From: Candidatus Dormiibacterota bacterium
Lineage (GTDB): Bacteria > Chloroflexota > Dormibacteria > Dormibacterales > Dormibacteraceae
Direction: 5' to 3'
Assembly (NCBI GenBank): GCA_003151665.1
Contig: PLYD01000252.1
Coordinates: 2,101 to 19,649, forward strand
DNA length: 17,549 nucleotides
The notes under the pieces are model-generated. The model had not been told where the DNA came from. It saw nothing but the letters and a program-made list of their open reading frames with translations, and searched no databases. Below, in pieces: positions 8,292 through 13,705 of the stretch; positions within the stretch are counted from its first letter, which is position 1, and each line of letters begins with the position of its first letter. The position numbers and the translations under genes were made by a program.

Positions 8292-8689
8292 CAGAGCTGG
8301 AGGGCTTCTTCTACCCGTGTCAAAAGGTCGAGCGGAGAGAAGGGTTTGGTTAGGTAGAAATCGGCGCCGGCGATCAGGCCGGCCTCGACATCGCTCTCCT
8401 GCGCTTTGGAGGTCAACAGGATCACCTTGGTGGCATTGAGGCTGGCATCCGCCTTGATCGACCGAAGCACCTCGATGCCTGTGCGTTCGGGCATTTGAAC
8501 GTCCAGCAGGACCAGCGACGGCCTGTGCTTCTGGACCATCGCCCAGGCTTCCGCGCCGTCGGCTGCTTCGACGACGGCGTAGTCGTCCGACTCGATGGTT
8601 GCGTGAACCAGGAGTCGCATGCTCGGCTCGTCGTCGGCAATGAGCACGGTTCGGAGGATCTGCAGGGCGGGCGGAGTGCGGTATCTCAC
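8291..8689 (-). CDS. Single-domain response regulator (CheY-like)
   Basis: A 132-aa stand-alone receiver with no output domain. The site is complete: acidic pair D19/D20, phospho-acceptor D63 (LVLLDVQMP), T93 and K115 (YLTKPFSP). The start is GTG 8689, five bases after the stop of the truncated receiver gene; an in-frame GTG at about 8647 (before LIADDEP) is an alternative. Its TGA overlaps the ATG of the hybrid kinase, so it is probably a phosphorelay partner of that kinase. It is a close paralogue of the receiver at 11901-12314: by my ungapped hand alignment about 67 of 116 positions match. Role as an intermediate phosphate carrier or sink is inferred. Confidence 0.9.
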   Translation of the reverse strand: MRYRTPPALQILRTVLIADDEPSMRLLVHATIESDDYAVVEAADGAEAWAMVQKHRPSLVLLDVQMPERTGIEVLRSIKADASLNATKVILLTSKAQESDVEAGLIAGADFYLTKPFSPLDLLTRVEEALQL

Positions 8690-8694
8690 GAGAC

Positions 8695-9015
8695 CTACCG
8701 CGAGAGCGCCTCGGCGATGGGTGCGGACTGCGCAGAGTCGACCTGACTCGTGGGGAGCCCGACAAACCGGAGATCGAGGACAATCGCTCCCGGAGATGTC
8801 TTCTCGAGCAGCTGCTGCGCCGCCGCGGTGTCAGCTACTCGAAGTGTCTCCAGGCCGACAGTCGCAAGCTCCGTTTTCAGCAGCCGGGCGAACGCGGCGT
8901 CGCCATCGACGATAAGTACATAGTCGGCCCGCGTCGTGCCCCCTGTGATGTTCGGCTGGTGGGTGGCTGCCAAGCCCGGGCGGACAACCTTGAGCCGGCC
9001 TGGGATGCGCTTCAC
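8695..9015 (-). CDS. Truncated receiver-domain protein
   Basis: A 106-aa product with ~30 unrecognised residues followed by the first half of a receiver fold (YVLIVDGDAAFARLL ... GAIVLDLRFVGLP). It keeps the beta-3 phospho-acceptor aspartate (VLDL), but the acidic pair is D-G instead of two acids. The protein stops 18 residues after VGLP, so beta-4, beta-5 and the conserved Thr/Ser and Lys are absent. The final IAEALSR could be a leftover alpha-5, which would mean an internal deletion. By hand alignment 24 of 58 positions match the C-terminal receiver of the hybrid kinase two genes downstream. The start is taken as GTG 9015; a TTG about 14 codons in is also possible. The frame is intact, so the product may still be made, as a pseudo-receiver or decaying duplicate. 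Confidence 0.6.
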   Translation of the reverse strand: MKRIPGRLKVVRPGLAATHQPNITGGTTRADYVLIVDGDAAFARLLKTELATVGLETLRVADTAAAQQLLEKTSPGAIVLDLRFVGLPTSQVDSAQSAPIAEALSR

Positions 9016-9020
9016 TCGAC

Positions 9021-9236
9021 TCAGAGCCGCCTCTCAGCATCTAAGACACGGGCCGCGATCGCGCGTGCACCCGCGACGGGCGCCGGGACGCCGTCTTCGT
9101 ATACGCGCTGCGGCTGCTTGAGCACTAGGCAGGCAGCCCATACACCGAGGATATAGCCGGATGTAAACACGGCCAAGACCACGCCCGCCATTCCCATGTC
9201 TAGGGTTCTACGCGCGGCGGGCTCCGAAGTCGCCAT
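9021..9236 (-). CDS. Small single-pass membrane protein, unrecognised
   Basis: A 71-aa protein with one hydrophobic helix (about residues 15-38, MAGVVLAVFTSGYILGVWAA and on), a short N-terminus and a ~32-residue polar C-terminal tail. No family is recognised. I chose ATG 9236; a TTG two codons upstream (9242) and ATGs at 9197/9191 just before the helix are alternatives. No good Shine-Dalgarno is visible, and a small hairpin (GTCCA 9237-9241, TGGAC 9247-9251) lies just upstream of the ATG. Its TGA (9021-9023) lies five bases before the GTG of the truncated receiver gene, so it is probably co-transcribed with the phosphorelay genes. It could be a small membrane modulator of the kinase, but nothing in the sequence proves that. 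Confidence 0.55.
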   Translation of the reverse strand: MATSEPAARRTLDMGMAGVVLAVFTSGYILGVWAACLVLKQPQRVYEDGVPAPVAGARAIAARVLDAERRL

Positions 9237-9304
9237 GTCCAAACACTGGACGCGTGCCCTCTATCCCTAGGGCTTGTGAGCGGCTTAGGTGACGCCCTGC
9301 AAAG

Positions 9305-9976
9305 TCAGATTTCGATCAATCCCATGCGAGCCGCAGCAATCACCGCCTGGAGCTTCGAGTGAACTCCCAGCTTTTCGATCACATGGCGGACGTGCCACTC
9401 CACCGTGTGGGGGGCGATGCCCAGGCGGCCGCCCAAGGTGGCTGTCTCGTGGCCCTCGGCCAGCAACCTGAGGACTTCCAGCTCCCGCGGCGTGAATTGG
9501 GCGCTGAGCTTTCGCCGCGCCTGCTCGTCGGTAAACACCTTGCGCTGGCGTGCGATTGCCTTTGCAAACAGCTCCACTGGAATCAAGACCTCGCCGACCG
9601 CCGCCTTGCGGACTGCCTCGACGATCTTGTCGGCGGTCGCCGACTTGGTCAGGTAGGCAATGGCTCCGGCGTCGATCGCATCCAGCAACGAAGCCTCTGA
9701 ATCGTCCGCGCTGTGGAAGACGATGGCCGCGTTGGGAGCAGCGAGCTTGATGTCGGCGGCCGCCGCCGGGCCGCTCGAGTCGGGCAAGCGGAAGTCCATC
9801 AAGACCACGGTGGGCTTTTCACGCGCCGCCACGGTGGCGGCCTGGTCACCACGCCGTGCCACACCGCAAACAATTAGATCCTCCTCGGTCTCGAGGATCC
9901 TGGCGATCGCCGATGCGAGCAGCGGATGGTCCTGGACAATCAGGACCCGGACGGGGGTCGTGGGGAATCGATTCAA
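9305..9976 (-). CDS. NarL/LuxR-type response regulator
   Basis: A 223-aa two-domain transcription regulator: receiver (~9-125) and C-terminal LuxR helix-turn-helix (~157-218, FTPRELEVLRLLAEGH ... HVIEKLGVHSK). The phospho-acceptor is D61 (VVLMDFRLPD), with S89 and K111 conserved. The first acid of the Mg-binding pair is replaced by glutamine (VQDHPLL: Q15, D16) where relatives have D-D-H. The start is TTG 9976, immediately after an in-frame TGA, and no ATG or GTG precedes the receiver fold, so the TTG is well supported although the Shine-Dalgarno is poor. No kinase is directly beside it. The hybrid kinase lies downstream on the same strand after a 68-bp gap, and the Crp-family gene lies 138 bp upstream. 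Confidence 0.92.
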   Translation of the reverse strand: MNRFPTTPVRVLIVQDHPLLASAIARILETEEDLIVCGVARRGDQAATVAAREKPTVVLMDFRLPDSSGPAAAADIKLAAPNAAIVFHSADDSEASLLDAIDAGAIAYLTKSATADKIVEAVRKAAVGEVLIPVELFAKAIARQRKVFTDEQARRKLSAQFTPRELEVLRLLAEGHETATLGGRLGIAPHTVEWHVRHVIEKLGVHSKLQAVIAAARMGLIEI

Positions 9977-9988
9977 TCAGGTTTCGCT

Positions 9989-10006
9989 CGGCTGCCTAAT
10001 CAGCCG
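9989..10006 (-). promoter_or_regulatory. 6-bp hairpin just upstream of the LuxR-type regulator start
   Basis: CGGCTG and CAGCCG form a perfect 6-bp stem around a 6-nt loop, ending 13 bases upstream of the TTG start at 9976 on the minus strand. No U-run follows in either direction. Its position would place it in the mRNA leader, where it could affect ribosome access; a DNA operator is equally possible. Confidence 0.35.
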
Positions 10007-10108
10007 GCTGAGACAGTCCTCCCTCTCCGAATCTGTGGACGAATCGAACGCATACGCGCCCTAGCTTCTCAGTGAGATCAGCCAAAGTGCCGTGACCTTT
10101 GTTGCGCC

Positions 10109-10124
10109 CGTGACTTAAATCACA
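10109..10124 (-). promoter_or_regulatory. CRP/FNR-type dyad (GTGA-N6-TCAC)
   Basis: On the minus strand the sequence reads TGTGATTTAAGTCACG. This matches 9 of the 10 specified bases of the classical CRP consensus TGTGA-N6-TCACA. It spans the stop codon of the Crp-family gene and lies about 133 bases upstream of the LuxR-type regulator start. A second GTCACG half-site (10091-10096) sits 18 bp away. It could control the downstream regulator or be a feedback site. The match is seen directly; binding is inferred. Confidence 0.5.
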
Positions 10125-10822
10125 AATGCGCTGACGATGGCCGCCAGCTGTTGCGGTTTCAATATGCGGACTACTCCCGGCGCGGTTTCATCCGTCCCTG
10201 CAGCACGTAGCTCCGCGAGTGCACGGCTCAGCACCTCACGCGACGAGCCAATGGAGTCGGCCAGCTGAGCCTGCGTCGCAGTGACTTCCAGCCGGCCGAT
10301 CACGGCCTGCGAGTGACCGGCGCGATCCACCAGGTCATATGCGACCCTTTCCCGGATGCTGCCCAACGATCTTATTGCGACGAGTCGGCTCGCATCGCTG
10401 ACCCGCCAGGATAGCTGAGTGGCAATCGCCATCGCGACCTCGACCTCCTCCTCCGCGAGGGCGCGCACGTTATCGCAGTCGAGAATGGTCACGGTGGCTT
10501 CGGTGAGCGCCTGCACGAATTTCCATGGTGGATTGCCGGCAATCGCCTCTCCGCCCACCAGCTCACATGGCCGCAGGATGGCAATAGTGGCCTGACGTCC
10601 ATCCGGGACGGTCCAGAAAGCCCGTGCCAATCCACGTTCGATCAAGAAGGCAGGGTGAGGTCTCCCATTGCGGGCAATCAGCGCACCCGCCGGATAGACA
10701 GCTCGTTTGGAGCCTTCAAGCAGCCGTTGACAATTGGGACCACTCAGTAGCGACAGGAAATCGAAATCCTCCCGGTCAACGACGGGCTGAACGCTGGTTC
10801 GGTGGCGGATGTTGACAGACAA
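10115..10822 (-). CDS. Crp/Fnr-family transcription regulator
   Basis: A 235-aa regulator: N-terminal cyclic-nucleotide-binding-type beta roll (~20-125), long dimer helix (~125-160) and C-terminal winged helix-turn-helix (~165-225). The recognition helix IGSSREVLSRALAEL has R195, E196 and R200 in the R-E-x3-R spacing that reads GTGA in E. coli CRP. The ligand pocket is not typical of cAMP binders: after GGEAIAG (90-96) the usual Arg-Ser/Thr of the phosphate cassette is replaced by PPWKFV. There is no N-terminal Cys cluster for an FeS centre. The start is TTG 10822, since TAG lies three codons upstream and no ATG or GTG occurs in the first 40 codons. This TTG lies inside the 10814-10829 dyad, only about 4 nt past the predicted transcription start, so the mRNA may be nearly leaderless. 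Confidence 0.9.
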   Translation of the reverse strand: MSVNIRHRTSVQPVVDREDFDFLSLLSGPNCQRLLEGSKRAVYPAGALIARNGRPHPAFLIERGLARAFWTVPDGRQATIAILRPCELVGGEAIAGNPPWKFVQALTEATVTILDCDNVRALAEEEVEVAMAIATQLSWRVSDASRLVAIRSLGSIRERVAYDLVDRAGHSQAVIGRLEVTATQAQLADSIGSSREVLSRALAELRAAGTDETAPGVVRILKPQQLAAIVSAFVI

Positions 10823-10839
10823 GTCTGTCTACATAATAT
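10812..10839 (+). promoter_or_regulatory. Promoter for the MerR-MEDS gene
   Basis: A perfect TTGACA (-35, 10812-10817) is followed after 16 bp by TAATAT (-10, 10834-10839). Predicted initiation near 10846 leaves a leader of about 23 nt before the GTG at 10869. The region is strikingly AT-rich against its background. The dyad at 10814-10829 overlaps the -35 box and fills most of the spacer. Confidence 0.6.
10814..10829. promoter_or_regulatory. Perfect dyad operator candidate in the divergent promoter region
   Basis: GACAGAC-AA-GTCTGTC has two perfect 7-bp arms around a 2-bp centre. It lies between the -35 and -10 boxes of the plus promoter, where MerR-family operators usually sit, and covers the start codon of the minus-strand Crp-family gene. 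The MerR-type protein encoded next door is the first candidate to bind it. Confidence 0.55.
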
Positions 10840-10862
10840 GACTGTGCTATGCAATACTGCAA
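10833..10862 (-). promoter_or_regulatory. Opposed promoter for the Crp-family gene
   Basis: On the minus strand, TTGCAG (-35, 10862-10857) is followed after 18 bp by TATTAT (-10, 10838-10833). Predicted initiation at about 10826 is only a few bases before the TTG start at 10822. The -10 bases are shared with the plus-strand promoter, so the two should compete for polymerase. Confidence 0.45.
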
Positions 10863-10868
10863 GCAGAC

Positions 10869-11618
10869 GTGAGCAAAGTCCAGGTGAGCGATAGTCTGCT
10901 GAACACCAGGGAGGCGGCGCAGTTGCTGCGGGTCAGTGAGGCTTCCATCCGTCGCTGGAGCGACTCCGGCTTGTTGCCGGCGCGGCGCGTAGGCCGCCGT
11001 CGCGAACGTCGTTTTGAACGTTCCGAGCTTGAGAGGTTCCTGGGAGAAGCCAGCGGCCAGCGGTCAACTGTCCCGGCTTCCGTCCTCGGTCTCGGCGGGG
11101 TGTCGATTCCTTTGCGTGGCCACTACGCTCCGATCTACAGCACCGATGGCGGCGGCATGAGGCTCACCGTGCCCTTTCTGGCCGATGGCTTGCGTGCGGG
11201 CCAGCCTTGCTTTCTCGCAGCATCAGGTGAGGTTCTGGGCCGCTACGCCAGGGCCCTGGCCGACGAGGGGATCGATTTTGAAGAAGTGACCCAGGGCGGC
11301 CGGCTGGTGATTTTCAACTGGCCCGGCTCCAACGCTGCCGAGGTCATCGCCAAGTGGGAGCACCTCTTCGCCAAGGCTCTAGCCAGCCGCCCAACGATGC
11401 TGCGCGTTGCCGGAGACATGTCTAGCGAGCGGCATATGTTTCCATCCGAGGCCGAAATGATGGCTTACGAGGAGGCCTACGATCGAATGGCAAGACGATT
11501 CCCACTGGTCTCCCTTTGCGCGTATGACGCTCGAGAATTCAGTGGCGAGACCATTCTGCGGATGCTCAAGGCCCACCCCGACATGTTTCAGGGGCATCTC
11601 GGCCTTTTCCTGAGCTGA
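10869..11618 (+). CDS. MerR-type HTH regulator with MEDS sensory domain
   Basis: A 249-aa protein. Residues 10-60 are a MerR/excisionase-like winged HTH (LLNTREAAQLLRVSEASIRR, then WSDSGLLPARR and a basic wing). Residues ~83-247 match the MEDS domain (DcmR-type sensory domain known from methanogens and methylotrophs), with the hallmark LRAGQPCFLAAS, the LCAYD strand and the closing GETILRMLKAHPDMFQGHLG. In other proteins MEDS is joined to kinases or anti-sigma-like partners; its ligand is generally unknown. The start is GTG 10869, with an in-frame GTG at 10884 as an alternative and no strong Shine-Dalgarno before either. The gene is divergent from the Crp-family gene, and the intervening 46 bp contain both promoters and a dyad. 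Autoregulation and control of the neighbour are likely but inferred. Confidence 0.88.
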   Translation: MSKVQVSDSLLNTREAAQLLRVSEASIRRWSDSGLLPARRVGRRRERRFERSELERFLGEASGQRSTVPASVLGLGGVSIPLRGHYAPIYSTDGGGMRLTVPFLADGLRAGQPCFLAASGEVLGRYARALADEGIDFEEVTQGGRLVIFNWPGSNAAEVIAKWEHLFAKALASRPTMLRVAGDMSSERHMFPSEAEMMAYEEAYDRMARRFPLVSLCAYDAREFSGETILRMLKAHPDMFQGHLGLFLS

Positions 11619-11624
11619 CCAGCC

Positions 11625-11744
11625 GTGACGTCGCAGCCCGCGGTCGAGCTGGCTCACAAGTGGCAGATGCTCATGGCCGGTTCGATTGTGTTCGCCGGCT
11701 ACGGTGACAGGTCATCAGCACGCATTGCCCGCGAGGCCGGCTAG
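11625..11744 (+). CDS. Possible 39-codon ORF after the MEDS gene (doubtful)
   Basis: GTG 11625 opens a 39-codon frame (MTSQPAVELAHKWQMLMAGS and on) ending at TAG 11742-11744. The same frame continues as LVLEAALKG to a second TAG at 11772-11774. The composition is protein-like rather than arginine-rich, so this may be a small gene or the relic of a longer one cut by a nonsense codon. No Shine-Dalgarno or homologue is recognised. I list it because it is the only candidate gene in the 282-base gap. Confidence 0.2.
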   Translation: MTSQPAVELAHKWQMLMAGSIVFAGYGDRSSARIAREAG

Positions 11745-11757
11745 CTCGTGCTGGAGG

Positions 11758-11829
11758 CGGCGCTCAAAGGCTAGCGCCGGGATCGGAACCCATCGGTTCT
11801 GATGGGTACATGACCTGCTTTCGCAGGTC
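11758..11829 (+). ncRNA. Cluster of three consecutive hairpins (structured leader or sRNA candidate)
   Basis: Three perfect 7-bp stems occur within 72 nt. The first is CGGCGCT/AGCGCCG (11758-11764/11773-11779, 8-nt loop). The second is ACCCATC/GATGGGT (11788-11794/11801-11807, loop GGTTCT). The third is GACCTGC/GCAGGTC (11812-11818/11823-11829, loop TTTC). There is no U-tract, so a simple intrinsic terminator is not indicated. They lie 72 nt upstream of the receiver gene at 11901 and could be its 5' leader, an independent RNA, or a termination zone for the MEDS transcript. I do not match them to a known riboswitch class. Confidence 0.4.
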
Positions 11830-11900
11830 GACTTGCCGCGTCCCCAGGCGTATCACTTGCGTATGCGCTCAACGAACCGGACACGGCTCTTGGATTCCAT

Positions 11901-12314
11901 TTGAGCCTGACCACGCGAAGCGGGATCCACAAGCGGCAGACGATCTTGATCGTCGACGACGAGCCCAACCTGCGCAATCTCGTCCATGCGACCATCGATT
12001 CCCCTGTGTACCAGGTGATCGAGGCATGCGACGGCGAGGAGGCCTGGACCCTGATCAAAGAGAGAAAGCCCGCCCTCGTCCTGCTGGACCTGAACATGCC
12101 GAGACGCTCGGGCCTCGACGTTCTCAAGGCCATTCGTGCCGATCCCGAGCTGCGGGGTACCCAGGTCATGGTTCTAACCTCGAGCGACCAGCAGTCGGAC
12201 ATCGATGCGGGCATCCTGGCGGGAGCCGACTACTACCTCACAAAACCCTTCTCGCCCGCGGATCTCGTTGCCCGTGTGTCCGAGGCGATCGGCCAACGAG
12301 TGCCTTCCTGGTAG
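11901..12314 (+). CDS. Single-domain response regulator (CheY-like), partner of the next kinase
   Basis: A 137-aa stand-alone receiver with acidic pair D19/D20, phospho-acceptor D63 (LVLLDLNMP), T93 and K115 (YLTKPFSP); no output domain. TTG 11901 is the only usable start between the in-frame TGA at 11811 and the receiver fold, with a weak GGA 6 bases upstream. It is followed after 17 bp by a histidine kinase gene on the same strand. It closely resembles the receiver at 8291-8689, including VHATI, EAW, GAD and YLTKPFSP blocks, so the two arose by duplication. It probably receives phosphate from the adjacent kinase and passes it on or acts by protein contact. Confidence 0.9.
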   Translation: MSLTTRSGIHKRQTILIVDDEPNLRNLVHATIDSPVYQVIEACDGEEAWTLIKERKPALVLLDLNMPRRSGLDVLKAIRADPELRGTQVMVLTSSDQQSDIDAGILAGADYYLTKPFSPADLVARVSEAIGQRVPSW

Positions 12315-12331
12315 GGGCGAGGTCGAACTCA

Positions 12332-13699
12332 ATGGCGATCCGACAGGGCCCACCGGCCGGTGCATTCGTGTTGAGCGTTAAGTCGAGGTCGCCTCGTGGG
12401 GCCTTCGCAGGTTTTGGAGATTCCGATCAGAGAGCGACGCTTGGGCAGGCGCTCGCGGCCCGAGTCCCCGAATGCACGCGGATGACTGCCGACGCCGCAG
12501 CCGCCGCGGGCCTCTCAGAGCTGGCTTCGCGCAGATTTGTCAAACCCATCCGCCACATCCACAACCTGGCGACCCGCGGCGTCGCGAGGTTTCTCAGCAC
12601 TGGGCAGAGCACCTCTGAGAAAGAGCGGAATTTCATCGGCCGTCTCGGGGTCATGGCGGCCTTGTATGGGCTGCCCGTCGCCACGATGACACGGTCCTAT
12701 CTCCTCTGGCGAGACTCCAACCTCATGGTGCTCAATGAAGAGGTGCGACGACTCGGTACGGCACCGACGCTCGCCGCCGAGGTGCGGGCGGTCATCAGGT
12801 CGAGCGCCGACACCGGCATCGTTCGCATGGCGCGGGCCTACGACTACCAGATGCACCTGGTCGAGCGACGCGAGGACTCGATTACTGCCGCGCTCCACGA
12901 CAGCGAGACACGACTGCAGTCCGCAGTCGTAGACGTGTCGAGAAAGAACGAACAGCTATCCGCTGCAATGACCGAGATCTCGGTGAAGAACCTGCAGCTC
13001 AACGCGGTGAACCGGCAGCAGACAGACTTCATAGCGAACGTGAGCCATGAGCTGCGGACGCCGCTCGCCGGCATCCTCGGCTATACAGAGCTCCTCCTTG
13101 AGGGGGCGGATGGCGAGCTCCGAGACGAGCAACGCCGCGATGTCCTCGAGGTCGAGGCCGGCGGCCAGGTGCTGCTCAGTCTGGTCAACGATATTCTCGA
13201 CGAATCCCAGATCGAAGCCGGGAAGATGACTCTGAAGCTGGGTTGCGTCGACCTCAAAGTGATGATCGCCTCTGTTCTTGCCAACCTGAAGATGCTGGCC
13301 GACCACAAAGGGCTTTTTCTTCACGCGAACATCCTTGACGGCGTTGATGCGCTTGGTGACGACGGCCGCTTGAGACAGATATTGACCAACCTGGTCGGCA
13401 ACGCGATCAAATTCACCGACAAAGGAGGCATAACCATCAACTGCCTGCCGTGGTCGGGCTTCTGGCGCGTGAGCGTGATGGACACAGGCATCGGGATGCC
13501 TGACGACAGCCGCGAGCTTGTATTCGCGCGTTTCAAGCAGCTCGACCAGACCACCACCCGGCGATTCGGCGGCACAGGCCTCGGGTTGGCCATTGCCAAA
13601 GGGCTGGTGGCCATCCAGGGAGGCCAGATGGGTGTCGACTCCACGCTGGGCCAGGGCAGCACCTTCTGGTTCACAGTGCCGGCTTTCGCCCGAAGCTAG
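12332..13699 (+). CDS. Soluble sensor histidine kinase with RsbRD-like helical N-terminus
   Basis: A 455-aa kinase with no membrane segment. Residues ~40-180 are all-helical, and the stretch RRFVKPIRHI ... IGRLGVMAALYGLPVATMTR resembles the RsbRD/PucR-type N-terminal domain (GR..A..G.pl..l...yr pattern); this assignment is tentative. A coiled linker (~180-230) with repeated ISVKN/VSRKN-type phrases leads to HisKA (FIANVSHELRTPLAGILGYT, H239) and HATPase (N353/N357, DTGIGMP 384-390, GTGLGLA 414-420). ATG 12332 has a good GAGG at 12319-12322. The frame is open back to 11810, but that extension is the receiver gene in another frame. It forms a transcription unit with the receiver 17 bp upstream and ends six bases from the convergent REC-CpaE gene. 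Confidence 0.93.
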   Translation: MAIRQGPPAGAFVLSVKSRSPRGAFAGFGDSDQRATLGQALAARVPECTRMTADAAAAAGLSELASRRFVKPIRHIHNLATRGVARFLSTGQSTSEKERNFIGRLGVMAALYGLPVATMTRSYLLWRDSNLMVLNEEVRRLGTAPTLAAEVRAVIRSSADTGIVRMARAYDYQMHLVERREDSITAALHDSETRLQSAVVDVSRKNEQLSAAMTEISVKNLQLNAVNRQQTDFIANVSHELRTPLAGILGYTELLLEGADGELRDEQRRDVLEVEAGGQVLLSLVNDILDESQIEAGKMTLKLGCVDLKVMIASVLANLKMLADHKGLFLHANILDGVDALGDDGRLRQILTNLVGNAIKFTDKGGITINCLPWSGFWRVSVMDTGIGMPDDSRELVFARFKQLDQTTTRRFGGTGLGLAIAKGLVAIQGGQMGVDSTLGQGSTFWFTVPAFARS

Positions 13700-13705
13700 G
13701 GCGCG

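Noticed and set aside
8292..8783. 164-codon N-terminal extension of the hybrid kinase frame
   Set aside because: The extension is Arg/Pro/Ser-rich and lies over the receiver genes in another frame. The kinase proper begins at ATG 8291, coupled to the receiver stop.
9243..9304. Terminator or promoter in the 62-base gap before the small membrane protein gene
   Set aside because: A 5-bp GCCCT/AGGGC stem is present but weak and lacks a U-run; no -35/-10 pair is convincing.
11771..11850. Possible tRNA or known riboswitch in the hairpin cluster
   Set aside because: There is no T-loop GGTTCRA signature, no acceptor stem and no CCA context, and the stems do not match the c-di-GMP, cobalamin or other riboswitch cores I know. 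Kept only as an unclassified structured RNA candidate.
11810..12331. N-terminal extension of the soluble kinase frame
   Set aside because: It overlaps the receiver gene at 11901-12314 in a different frame and has no domain. ATG 12332 has a good ribosome binding site.
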